Assembly (NCBI GenBank): GCA_020137815.1
Contig: CM035350.1
Coordinates: forward strand, 5,323,984-5,387,983
Direction: 5' to 3'
Length of the DNA: 64,000 nt
Source of the DNA: Hormiphora californensis
Lineage: Eukaryota; Ctenophora; Tentaculata; Cydippida; Pleurobrachiidae
Shown: one piece after another, positions 22,994-35,000 of the stretch
Layout: the number at the start of each line of letters is the position of its first letter
How positions within the stretch are numbered: the first letter of the stretch is position 1
Translations under genes and position numbers: made by a program
The notes under the pieces: model-generated
Told to the model about the DNA's origin: nothing
What the model saw: only the letters and a program-made list of their open reading frames with translations
Database searches by the model: none

Positions 22994-25900
22994 ATTTTGA
23001 CTGCAAGCAGCACTGTTACTCAACAAGCTTCGTTTGAGCTGCGCTTCACGCGGCTGTTAGTAGAGGGGTGACTGCGTCACCAAGTTCAGTTCACGACACA
23101 TTAGATCCATTTGATTCTTTACCTATGACCCAAAGCAACTATTTTTATAGTCCCGCCGACATCAAACAAACTAAAAACGTGATTTAAAGGGGGCGCGGGA
23201 CATATACTGTTTGTCTTGTAGCAACTACTACATGCATATAAACAGGGGGAGGACATAGTCATTCTATTTTCTTTTGAGTTTCATTTTCTTCAATTCCCTT
23301 TTGGTTTTCCTTCTTTCTAGTATACCATTCTCACTGCAGTATCTCTCTCTCTATCTCTATCTGGCCTAGGCAGCTTCCGAGGGTATAATGTCGTTACTGA
23401 ACGGTTCTACTGAGAAGTACTTTGTTGCAGTATATAACAAGCTGCACCGGCCCCGATACTCGGTATGCAGCCATAACGAGATTACCCCCCCCAATAGCCT
23501 CCAGTTCGCCCCAGTTTTACATTTATCTGGCCTTTCTGTTAGTCTTAGTTTTACCTTGGAGTACTGCGTGCTCGTTATTATTTTCCGTGAGATATAGCTC
23601 CAAATCCTCTCTTCGCGTCAAAGAAACCCTTGCCGTTTTGCTGCGGTCGACAAAATAATCAGGCACACTGTATGCTTTTTAAATTATGGGATTATATATT
23701 ATATGTACCAAGGTGGCAGATTCGCTAACAAATCCTGCCTTGAAACTAATGGCTTCGGAAGCACGGCTTCCCCCTCTAACCTAGGTCCTGGTCAGACTGA
23801 CTCTGCGATACAGAGCTAGCTCTCCTTAGAACGTGTTTAAGGAAAAGACCCAGACCCATAAGGGTATGTTGTCGGTTAGCCTAATATATATGTCTAGTAC
23901 GACAACTAGGTTGTAACACTGTGAGTAACAGCTAAGAATAGGGGATAGACGGGACCTCCCACATACACATATATGGGAAGGGAGGAAGGGAGAGGTAGGA
24001 ATGGGTATGAACCTGCACCAGGAAGAGAAAGAAAGTTGTAAAGCTGATCCTATATATTCTCCGTATAATAGTTGGGGTATGGCCCTCATCACGTGCAGTT
24101 CAGTAACTTAGGGCAAACCTCCCAGTATTCTTTGGCACATGTGTATTGTGGCTTCTCTCACAAACACAGCACTCCGCGGCTCGGTCGAGCTGTTGGCAGA
24201 ATCTCGGCTACCACTAATGTTAGCTTAGCTAGCTTCAGCAGCCTACTGTTGCAAGTGTTATTGTTTTGTGCACAATATTGGCGTGAGGAGGAGCTTCTCA
24301 CTAGTATACGTGTTGATATTGTTCGGCAAGTGTTCTGTGTTAAGACTGCTGACCTGTAGTCTGTGCAATGACTCACATGTTGTCTGAGTACTCATCAACA
24401 CATGTGTGTTTGGTAGGATTCAGGGCGTTCCTCTCTCGCATGGTTGAATCACCCTGCATCATCACCCTGCATGATTCATATGGTCAAGTGTCAAATTGTT
24501 TTCCCATTTGCGGATGATCTGTTCTTGTTCGACCTCTATTGCACATATCAGAGAGCTGGGTCACTGAGCCTGCTGCTCTACTAACATCTCCTAGACAGCG
24601 GAAGTGCTTACAAGGGGTAGGGGAGTGAGAAAGAGAGTTAAAAGAACAAGGAGGAGCCCGTAGTTCATACCGAGGCGCACGTGGGAGAAGCGGTCCCTTT
24701 TTTGATCTGTGCGACAGCCTAGTCGACCCATGCGGGCCGGGCCCTTCTGTTATATAGGGCAACAAAGGATGAATAACGCGAGGAAGTATTCGGTCAACCA
24801 AGTATAGCCGTCACTTCCTCAGAATTAGCTATATATACAGCGAATATGTAGAATTAGACACGGAGAAAGAGCTTGCAATCAAAGTATTTGAATGAAGTCT
24901 AACAGTACTCTACACGTGACGCGACGTACTACGGTGTCGGTATAAAAGTGTTCCGACTTCATTTAGTTTTACCTTGTTGTTGTTGTTGTTGTTGTTGTTT
25001 TGAGGTTAAATAGGACCGAGCAGTGAGCACCTCTCTCTCGTAAGCCGCTGCGCCACGTCAAGGCTCCTCCTCATGCAAGCGGCCGGTTGTTGTCGTTGTT
25101 GTCGTTATATATTAGTCTTCTGCAGAACTCTCATCCTGGTCGACTCTGCAGTTCCTCGCGAATCTGCTCCTTGATCTGCTTGTATCGAGCCATAATCAAG
25201 ACGTATAGCGTCATTTCTGCAGAAGAGTATTTTAATTGTCCTGAGTTCTAGCACCTGCTCGATATATTTTGTCTCTGTATCTGCATTTGATCCATGCAAT
25301 CGCTGCAATTGATAAAACGTGTAAAGTAGAGCTGCTATCGATCTGCGGGTCTTTGTTGTGGTCTGACGTGGAGTGGCAGTAAGAGAGAAAGAGGGAGAGA
25401 GAGGGACAGGAAGAGAGACACACAGAGAGACACACACAGAGAGATATTAGAAGATAGAGACAGAGATAGGGGAGGGAGACTGAGAGAGAGAGAACTGAGG
25501 AATTTCTTTTTGCACGCTAAATCGACTTGACCATGTGCGCAGGGCAGAATAAAGTTAGGTCTTTACTTTTTAGCTTCACGTTTCTCATTAAAGAGTCTTT
25601 AATAAAGACGATGCTGAATTAGGCAATTCTTAGAAAAAGATCCGGGGAGAAGAGTTTGTTAAAAACACCTCACATGGTTTCCTGCACGTGCAGCGGTACG
25701 TGGCGGTAAATCTCAATCATGTGTCATGTGATTGTCCCACCCACAACTATTGCGTGCTTAGGAATCTTCTGCTTCTAGAATGGACTAGGTGCACACAATA
25801 GGCCTATAAGAGAGAGAGAGAGAGATACGAGCTGCAGCAGTCAGCATGCTGTAGCAGTTGTCCTCCTATTGTCTACCTATCGTCCTATCATTTCATCAAG

Positions 25901-27448
25901 GAGTTAACTCAGAGAGGGTCGAACTCGAGTTGCAAGCCTTGTTCAACCCTCTATTAGTCCCACTGCAACAATTGGAGTTGCAAGCCTTGTTCGACCCTCT
26001 CTCTCATGAGGCCCACCAGACATTACAGTCATGTCAAGGAGTTGCAAGCTTTCTGTCTAACCTCTGCATCACTAGTCTAGAAGTTGACCTGTCTACTGCT
26101 TGGACATGTCGCGCCCTTTTGCATTCGCGGCCAAGTCTACTGCCTTCGATGAGTCGACCAGATTCTTTAGAACATCCATCCAAGTTCACTCATTTCGGAC
26201 GTGTTGGCAGCGGATTACGGGGGACCGAAAAAATATTACTGCAAACATTACTGATTAATCAGTGAGTATTTCAAGAGGTAGACTATCCCATATTCACGTT
26301 TGGATCCATTGCAACCTATTCTCGCTCCGCGATCTCAGTCGCGTGTGACGTCGATCTCACTCAGGTATTAATGTGACCAATATTCACATATGATATTGTT
26401 CTTCCATTCTATCGAATATCAATTGAAGTTTGAATAATATTTATTCGGATCACGCAATGGCCACCACGGCGTCGGCCGTCGACCTAAATATCGTAAAGAT
26501 TCGATTATTAAAGGAATCTTACCATGCACCAGAATGCCGCAGCTATTATAACTGCTCTTTTTCTAAATATCGAGATGCGTTTGGAGCTCCCATGGGAGTT
26601 TCAAGATCAGGTCACCCTGTATAATATTTCGTTTTCACCCATCCCCCTTGGGAGATCAAGGAGAGAAGCCATAGAGAAAGAGATAGAAAGATCACTGATC
26701 TGATCAGAGAAAAGGCCACGATATTGTTCCCGTTTGACATTGTTAGCACTACATTTAACTTCCGCCAGCCCGCTGCATGTCTATCCATCATTTGTCGGGA
26801 TGCGATGCATGGGGGAGACTGGATCGAGATGATGATCGTATGGTCTGGGGGTATCACATTCCTAGAATCATCGCGGGTATCTTAGAGACTTGAGCTTACT
26901 GTCCGAGAATTGAACCAGTCCCCTATTATATACATATAATGATAATATGCCTTTTGGGTGTCAGAGGTTCCGTCATGACCGGGACTTCAATTTTAGTTTT
27001 GTCTAGCCTTGGATCATGACCGTCGATGGAGTCCATCAATTCATCCCAGACCAAAATGGGTCGAAGCTGCCTGCATGACCGACGTTGCATTCCCTAGAGG
27101 TGGGCGGTTAATTTGGATCGTTTCAAAAGAACAGGATGTTTGGGTATTTGAGGTAACTCCGCTATCTCTATTTCTTGTTAAATGCCTGAAACATGACCGG
27201 ACGGTATTGCATTATAATGCAAGGTCTTGTATTCTCAGCTGACTGCTTCTGCCCTATCTTTGCTATCAGTAGGTATATTTTTATCTTTTTACTGCTCGAC
27301 TCCGGACGGGTATTTCTAGTACGGCACTCCCATCCCGGATGGGCCATCTGCGTGGTGCCGACATGTTGTTGTGTTTCTCGCCGGTTCTAGAGAGAGGTTC
27401 TACGTATCATGTTGCAGAGCACTGTATTCCAACTACTCCACTCTACTT

Positions 27449-27451
<3 letters not shown>

Positions 27452-27536
<85 letters not shown>
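27452..27536. repeat. (GA)n microsatellite
   Basis: Uninterrupted GA dinucleotides over about 85 bp. Confidence 0.95.
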
Positions 27537-27538
<2 letters not shown>

Positions 27539-28206
27539 ACGCTAAGAAGACAGTAGTGGTGCTGGCGGCGTCTGGACAAACGTCAAAGGGTTCTTTGCCG
27601 ACTGAAAATCTAACGAATAACCATATGCTCCGCGACTGCTCCAGTCAGACGTCCGATTAAATTAGGGATAATGCTATAGCGGATCGAAGCCATGGGGAGA
27701 TAGCGGCGAGAGAGATAGTTTTCACCATTTGTGGTGAGGTCATGTGTTTTAGAGAGATATATTATAGGAGCTAGTTCCTCTCGATTATAGCAATCTTCGT
27801 CCGGGCAGGAATGCAGAGGGTCATGGGACCTATCTGGGCATTAGCCCTGACGGAAGGGTACCCCCTCATCCTGTGAGAGGAGCTTTGGGTTCATTAGGTT
27901 CCCCATTCGTCACTCTGCGTCACGTATATATAAACGAGCCGCTGCATAAGGAACTCATCACATTATGAGACTTGTTGTCCCCGACAATACCTGCTAGCAG
28001 ATGATAATGGAGGCGGATAAGAACGATGTTAGCTTGTGACTAGTTGATTGAGAATCATGCTAATGCCTCATCTGCATTGAACTTATTAGCCGGTGTCATA
28101 GCGTTTAAAAAAGGAAAGTATAAACTATAGTTTATGGTATTTGAGTTTGACTTGAAACTCCATTGAACCTTGCCTTGATGGCCTCGCTTGCGTAGTGTTA
28201 CAAATT

Positions 28207-28247
28207 TGATAATGGGAGAGAAAGAGAGAGAGAGAGAGGGAGAGAGA

Positions 28248-28307
<60 letters not shown>

Positions 28308-28316
28308 AAGAGAGAG
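28207..28316. repeat. (GA)n microsatellite, interrupted
   Basis: GA dinucleotide run with AAAG and GGGA interruptions. Confidence 0.9.
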
Positions 28317-28573
28317 GAGACAAGAAATAATTATGCTCCTTGTTGTTCGCACGTCTTGTTCTGGCTGGCAAAATGCCACAAGACTTGGTTAAGAAGCTCC
28401 CTGAAACTGTTATACATATTTTATATAATCCCTATATGAGGGGTATTTAAAAGGTAATTTTACTGAATCCCCCACTCTTTCTCTCTCCCTCATGTTCTGT
28501 CTAAATTGCTTTTTGGCCAATCAAATTCAAGTGCTGCTTGTCAAAACTACTAGTCACACTACTATAGTCACAC

Positions 28574-28761
28574 GTTACAGTGCTGCTTGTAGTCAAATTA
28601 CCGTAATGAAAATACAGTAAGGAGACGCGCACGGTGCATAACGCGCGGCAAAAAGTTCATGTGTCAGCACGTACTAGCGCCCTGATTGGTCACGGTTGCG
28701 CGTCGTCTTACTGTATCTTTCGTTTTCCATTACCGTTTTCCCACTACAAGCGACCGTGTAA
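28574..28761. mobile_element. MITE copy B (uninterrupted)
   Basis: This is the reverse-complement match to the split copy near 21 and 23 kb, continuous across the position where the MULE-like element sits in copy A. Its ends contain GCTTGTAGT in opposite orientation. Confidence 0.75.
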
Positions 28762-28955
28762 GCCTGAACCCTTACAAAAAACTCCAATGACGAGCAATAG
28801 TTAGATCATATAGAGTTCCAGAGAGAGAGAGAGAGAGAAAGAGGGAGAGAGAGAGAAAGAGGGAGAGAGAGTGAGAGAGTTCTCCAAACTAAAACTCAAT
28901 TAGTGGTGCTTTAGCCATGAATTAGAGACGCGTTGAACTTAGAGTCGCGTGACTG

Positions 28956-28963
28956 TATAAATA
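28956..28963 (+). promoter_or_regulatory. Candidate TATA box of the NC1 gene
   Basis: TATAAATA lies 132 bp upstream of the chosen ATG at 29095. It is a strong match to a TATA element; the transcription start is not known. Confidence 0.45.
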
Positions 28964-29094
28964 TAGGACTATATTTTGTGATTGACAGACTTCATTTTAT
29001 TGTTCGCAGTATTATATATGGTACAGCTCCAAAAATAGTTTGATTGTCAACCTATCGAAGTTTTAGGCTGATATCTATTAATGTTTTTAGCATC

Positions 29095-30647
29095 ATGTCA
29101 GCATTCTTTCTGTTTTTAACTACAGCAGCCCTGGTGGTATCTATCACTGGATCGAGAAGAATCCAAGGAGGATACAGCTCCAGCTACGGATTATCCCGAT
29201 CAAGTAGGACACAACAATCTGAGATTAATTGTAGCATTGCAGTTTGGCAGCGGATTACGGCGGCCGAAAGGAAAGCCCGAATGAGAATCCCAATTTGGTT
29301 CGGGATTCTCATTCGGACTTGCTCCGTAATCCCCCGCGTTACGAACTGCATAGCACGTCTAATCTATTTCTTTCTTGCAGTGACTGAGCGAGACTACAAC
29401 GCCATCAAGTCCAAGTTAGAGATACTGGAGAACAAGATTGATGGAGTGAAGGCTGACTATGGCTACGGCAATGTGTTTGCCATGCATATCCAGTCACAGA
29501 GCAGTCCTCAATGTCCCATTGGAACCTACGAACTATGGGACGGATATAGCCTCGTCAAAGCCTTTGTAAGACGTCTGACACACACTTTAGTGCAGTATTC
29601 CTTGTCCTGACACAGATCACTAGACAAGTACTCCTTGTATTACTTTATTCTCTTTCTTTCTGCAGGATGGTTCGGGATACATTGACTTGTCAGATCCAGG
29701 CTCCTGCATGCAGCAGTTCGATCCCGTCCCAAATGTGCTCTGCAAGGGAAAGAAGTGCAAGCTTAACGGGAAAAACTGGAAATCCACATGGCTCTGGGAC
29801 AGGTATATATAATGGCAGTTGTTGAACTTCCTGGTGGCAACTTGTTTCTTTCGAAACAGTTTTAAAGCTGTTCAATATTGCTCAATATATTTGTTCTTTA
29901 CAATTGTTCGTGTTTTAGGCAAAACGAATCAGAGGTTATGGCCAGTAGATGTTGTGTATGCGAAAGCGCCAAGACTCTCCTGGTGGTGCACTCCCAAAAC
30001 CAAACGGTGCCTTCCTGCCCGACCGGATATACCTCTGAGAACTTTTGGGCGGGATACAGCTTCATCTCGGTACGTTATACAGTGTTCTGCCATTCGCCGA
30101 CTATAACGTTCCTTCGAGATCTACAGATGATCTAGTCGGCCTGATCTACTAAGCTGATCTAGTCGACCTGATCTCGCAGAACTCTCAAATAATGCTCTTT
30201 GTTTGGAACTCGATAATCCCATCTAATGTCTTAACCCCCTATTTCTTTTCAGACAGGACAATCTGGAAGAGTAAGCCTCTCATCCGTTGGAAGCTGCTTG
30301 CCCTACTTCGATTCGTCGCCCTTCATTGAATGTAACAAACGATCGTGCAAGGTATGTAAAGAGTTTTCTTGAATATTTCCAGACAGGGCCGGGGATTTTA
30401 TGAAATTGAATAGAATATTCTTCCCATGACAAATTATTCGCACTGGATGTTTTCTCAGAAAATCAAGCTGAACAACGTGTGGTTGAGCGTTGCAGGGATC
30501 ACGGATGCGGAAAAAGAGACAGTTGACAGCACGAATGCTTCTCAAATGATCAGCCGGTGCCGGGTTTGTGCACTTTACACACCGAGCTTGTGGCCGAGGA
30601 AGCGAAATGTTAGGAACCATGATTCTCATCATTATCTATTCAACTAG
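29095..30647 (+). CDS. Secreted collagen-IV-type NC1 domain protein, six exons
   Basis: Exons are 29095-29203, 29381-29565, 29666-29802, 29919-30069, 30253-30351 and 30459-30647, and every junction keeps frame. The protein has a signal-peptide-like start (MSAFFLFLTTAALVVSI). A short linker and a helical segment (RDYNAIKSKLEILENKI) follow. Then come two tandem C4 subdomains. The first has FAMHIQSQSSPQCPIGTYEL, GYSLV and DPGSC. The second has CCVCESAKTLLVVHSQNQ, SCPTGY, GYSFI, GSCLPYF, SPFIEC and finally SRCRVC. These match the conserved cysteine framework of collagen IV NC1 domains (family knowledge). There are no Gly-X-Y repeats in the visible exons, unlike collagen IV or sponge short-chain collagens. 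A more 5' collagenous exon cannot be excluded, but the signal peptide and TATA box argue against it. Confidence 0.85.
29238..29350. mobile_element. Small MITE in intron 1 of the NC1 gene
   Basis: Ends TGCAGTT and AACTGCA are inverted. Inside, GGATTACGG pairs with CCGTAATCC, and a central hairpin has CCGAATGAGAATCCC arms. A partial relative occurs near 26209-26260. Confidence 0.6.
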
Positions 30648-31170
30648 CGGATCAAGCAGTGTTATATGTTGTGTTCGTGTTTAGCTGCGTGCCACGTCTC
30701 TTCTAGCGCCATGCTACTAATAACATTGTTAGTTCCTTTTTTAGCTATCTGAGCTCAATTGCAATATATATCCGCTGATTATATATGCTGTATGATATAT
30801 GATTATATAAATAGATATCCCCCGGCATTTATATATAGCATATCTCAATATGCCTGCCATATCTAGAGATGTAACATAGAGAATTCTACAGAAATTCTTG
30901 AAGTAAAAGCTAGAACTTTAGATCGAATTATAAAAAGAGAAAGAGTAGAATAGTGGATTATCCCCCATGACGAAAGACCGGTGAACTCTGCAGAATCTCA
31001 CCACGGCAGATTATATCACTCTTCTGCATTTGAAAATTGAGTTCAGTCACAGATCAAATTAGTTATTATACCGGTCCTGAAAGTAGCGACAAGAGGGCTG
31101 TATATTGTATGTGTGTAGGAAGTGTGTCAGAGTGAAATTGATAGGACTCAGCCTGTGTTTGTGTGAATTG

Positions 31171-31242
31171 AACTTTGAAACTCGTGCACGTGCAAAAGGG
31201 GTACACGTGTACCCCTCTTGCACGTGCACGAGTTTCAAAGTT
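31171..31242. repeat. 72-bp nearly perfect palindrome
   Basis: Two 36-bp arms meet at GTACAC/GTGTAC with one mismatch and no spacer. Each arm contains GTGCACGTGC. Confidence 0.85.
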
Positions 31243-31470
31243 TACTGGAAAGCGCGGTCGAGAAAACAGATAATATTAAGAGAGGGACACTGTACCCACG
31301 TGTCAAGTGTGTGAGTTTTTCGCTGAGCGATCTATTATTACTATCCAAGCGATAGAGTTTGTTATTTATAAATCATGTATTTACTCTACATGATTTGCCC
31401 TGTGGGTGAAGGATCTTTAATACTTTAATAGCTGATCTGTATTCTCAATGAGGAGCTGCTTTATGTTATA

Positions 31471-31569
31471 CAGTCGGACCCCGATTTAACGGCACCCTCG
31501 GGGGAAAGGATTTTGTCCGTTAAATCGGGGTGCCGCTAAATCGGGGGCCGTTAAATCGGGGTCCGACTG
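31471..31569. mobile_element. 99-bp pogo/Tigger-like MITE
   Basis: Ends CAGTCGGACCCCGATTTAA and its complement are flanked by TA on both sides (31469-31470, 31570-31571). A TA duplication with CAGT...CCCCGATTTA termini is typical of pogo-group elements. A decayed relative lies at 52245-52325. Confidence 0.75.
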
Positions 31570-32031
31570 TACTTGCTGCCTCGAATAGTTAGCTGTTAGT
31601 GGATGTAGTGCCCTGTAATAGTAAGGCGTCTACTGTCTAGGTTGTAGATAGAGTTGCTTACAAGAATGCGGCTTGATTTCAGATAAAATTCGATTTGCAA
31701 CTGTAAACTGTATATTCAAAAGTGTCGGTTTATCTCTTGCGAGTATAGTGTAACAACAAACGGGATCAAATTAAAACGCGTTAATGTCAGCTTTATTGTT
31801 TAGAAACCCTTGCAGTTTTGAACTGAATCAATCAAAGAACCAATCATTACCAAATTGTCTCATATAAGACCGTCCTCTTCGCACGACGAAGGCCCGGTGC
31901 GGCTACGTGAGGCCGCGTAGCGATGTACAGTCAGTGTCTGACAATTACCAAACCAGTCATTCAAAACATCACGACTAGGACACCAACAAGTCCTATACAG
32001 TAGAAACTACACGCTATCAAAGAAAAGTCTC

Positions 32032-35000
32032 TCAATCAAGATCTACGTCACACATGGGGTTCCTAAAGACAAAGTCTCCATCATCATCATCATCATCATC
32101 ATCAGCTTCTTCTATCTCACCAGAAACCCACGGGTCATTAGAATCATCCACCACCTCAATGGTCTTAGATCGATCCCTGTAAAACTCAGCTGGGGGACGA
32201 TTCCGATTGAAGAACCCCACCTTGTAGAGGACAATGATAATGAGGGAGAGAACACATAGACCACCCGATATCGAACCTACAATGATCCAAAAACTAACAG
32301 GTCGGGAGATTTTCCAATCTCCGATTATCCTCAGTGGTGCCGTCTCTGGGCCGGTCTCACTATCCAGGGTGATATCAGCACCTTCCATCACCTCAACCCA
32401 ACTCCGAATACCCAGATCACCCGTCATGGGCTGGGAAAATGCTCCCTCCCATAACCTGGATATCAACCTGAAACCGGTGGTACCACCCTTCGGTAAGCTC
32501 TCCAGGGTGACGGTAATGTTCCGGCAGATCAGGTTACCCACTCCGCACTTGAAAACTCGGTTCGTGGGATCAGGACCAGGATCTGATCCCATCAGTGTCT
32601 GGTGGAGGGACCATGATGATGGGGTAACCTGCTGCCTAGACCCATCACACCGACTGGGGATATTCAGAGTATTGAGAGCACTGGTATTAAAGGTAGCATT
32701 TGTGTTAGGAAATGGTTCGATCCTGTAAGGGTAAACAAGAAAATGATCTGAGTTGTTGAAGTGAGTTGGGATCTCCAGGATGACCTTAAGGCCACTTTTG
32801 TCGATGTAACCCGGGCCAAAGTTGGTGGGTGCCACCACAGTGTCCAACTCCTGTCCTATGTCAGGGGCACACCGGGGTATGGCAGGACGGTCGTCATCTT
32901 TTCGAACCTAGACCACGTGGGGATAATAGGGCTTGTCAGGAAACCATATAATACACTGTAAAATGATCAAGGAATCGGGATCATTGGATCGTTGTACATC
33001 ACATCACATCATGCAGAACGAGGAGAGAGAAACATTCTGTGGGCCAAGGACGTCCGTTTTATTGATGTAGCATGAATCAACGAAAAGTATTGATAACACG
33101 ATGATATATGATTTCATTATAGGAATTAGGAACCTGAAATCAGACAAGAATATCCAAACAACCCCCAACATCTCCAATATATCAGACAATAATCACTAAA
33201 TACGTTGGACACGTCGTTGAACACATTGAACAAGAATAAACCTGGAAAGTGGTAGTAGGAGGTATGAAATAGGACGATAGCTCCAGTCTGACCAATCTAC
33301 GGACCTGCACCTCATGTTTTACAAGGTTATTGTCTGGGTTCAGGTCTGTACTACCCTCCGTTATGAGCTCCAAGCGAACCTCAAACTCGGTTACCTCTTG
33401 CTAAAATTAGGGCGAATGAGCTTGTTTTAGGAGAATGGTGGTATAAAACATGCTACAGAAACTATATATATCTTATTATGACAGAGTTGCATAACCACAT
33501 GGAACAGAAATTTCAGAAATGTTAACATCTATTATTCTGTCTGGCGGCGCCAACCCGATCTGAGAATCAAAATGCGTGTACTGCTGAGATGAGTGGAGAA
33601 TGAGTGGAAAATAATATCAGTAGCAGGAACGATGAGCTACCGTAGAATAGCTCGACATTATACCCTGGCTACTGCTTATTTTAACCTATTCCTGGACTTC
33701 AGCTGTCCAAACATTGCCCCTCATCCAAGTCATATATCAGTTAGCAATCATATAGGAACCGACCGAATCAGGAAATACTGGTCACTGATTGGCTGATAAC
33801 CAGTCACGTGACCTAAATAACGAGTTCTGATTGGTTGTTTACTTAATTCGGTCGGTTAGCAATCATAGCTAGTTATATATTCTAGAAAGTTATCAATTAA
33901 CATTCTCAGTGTTTTGCGGTTATACGCTGTTTTAGATCTCTGCAGCAAGCATTATGCAGCATTCACACTTCAACATCATCATATTGAATAAAACCTGTTC
34001 CTGCGACCTGAATATATCTCTCCCTCTCTCTAAAATCTTCCGTTCTCTTTCTATCCCTTATATATCTCTCATCGGAGAATCGTGCGGATCTTGTGGTTTT
34101 CTCATTTGCATGCATCATATATTCTGTCGGCAATGTAGAACTAAAACCAAAATTTTCAATTTATAAACTTCTCTAAGAAGGAGACCTCTAAGAAAGAGAC
34201 TTCGTCAGAGGTCAGAGCAGTGACCTGATCCTATTATCGAGAACTTTGGTCAGAGCATTGGCCTGACAGAGGAGTATATATGGGAGGGGCAAGAATTAGG
34301 GGAAGAAAGATTTGTCCCTAAAATTACCTAGCAGTATCACTACAACGTTGGCTGATTCCCAAAACTATATATCGCTCTCGGGTATCAAAGACCCGAAAAT
34401 TATATATCAAGTAAATATTAGGCTGTCCAGTAAATATTTTTAATATCAAGTTGGTATGTGGGTTCTTGGCGGCGGTACGAGGCCGGACAGACGAATGACA
34501 TGCGTGGGAGCTACTGTATCATTCTCCGAGAAGGACATGTATATATAACTAATATAGAGACACCAAAATGGAGAAAGAGACACGAGGAGAGTGATAGACA
34601 GGGGCCGACAGAGTGATATATTATAGCCTAGATAATCAGATAGGTATGAGGTTTTATTTATTCGGTAGAAAGCCAGAGTAGATTTTCTATTCTAGGTTTA
34701 TAGATTGTATTGCTCTAGACCCTGCAGGTTCACCAGAAAAGGGTTTGAACAAAAGAAGGGTTTGATTTGCCCCAATATAGCACTATAACCGCTACTCTTA
34801 CATTCAATACCCCAATATGTGACCAATACAATCTACATCACCCCCTCACTAATTGATCCTAACCTGTACTGCAGACACATAGAACTCAACGCTGAAGTTA
34901 AATGACTCAGTCCTGTTGTTATCCAGGGCGTTATCCAGGCCACAGTAGTAGCTGCCCTCCAGAAAGGAGGTACAGATGGACAACCTCGCCCCGTTATCAT

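Larger units (their letters stand above)
20872..23017. mobile_element. MITE copy A, split by a MULE-like element
   Basis: About 170 bp at 20872-21041 plus the remainder at 23003-23017 match, in reverse complement, the uninterrupted copy at 28574-28761. Its ends share the motif GCTTGTAGT and sub-terminal ATACAGTAAG blocks in opposite orientation. Confidence 0.75.
23018..28573. other. Gene-poor stretch with microsatellites
   Basis: I found no exon with both coding character and splice context. It contains (GTT)n near 24974-25000, (GA)n near 27452-27536 and (GA)n near 28207-28316. A small partial tandem duplication (GTTGCAAGCCTTGTTC, near 25930 and 25978) is also present. A fragment near 26209-26260 resembles the small MITE in the NC1 gene's first intron. 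Short ORFs look spurious. Confidence 0.4.
30648..32031. other. Intergenic between convergent NC1 and integrin genes
   Basis: No gene seen. It contains a 72-bp palindrome, a pogo-like MITE and the probable integrin 3' UTR. An AATAAA signal in minus-strand sense lies near 31797-31792. Confidence 0.5.

Noticed and set aside
23690-23830. Possible tRNA-like segment in GC-rich sequence
   Set aside because: I could not form a cloverleaf with a T-loop GTTCRANNC box; no tRNA or rRNA gene is supported anywhere in the window.
25858-26265. 135-codon plus-strand ORF
   Set aside because: It contains a partial tandem duplication and a MITE-like fragment, with no homology I recognise and no splice partners.
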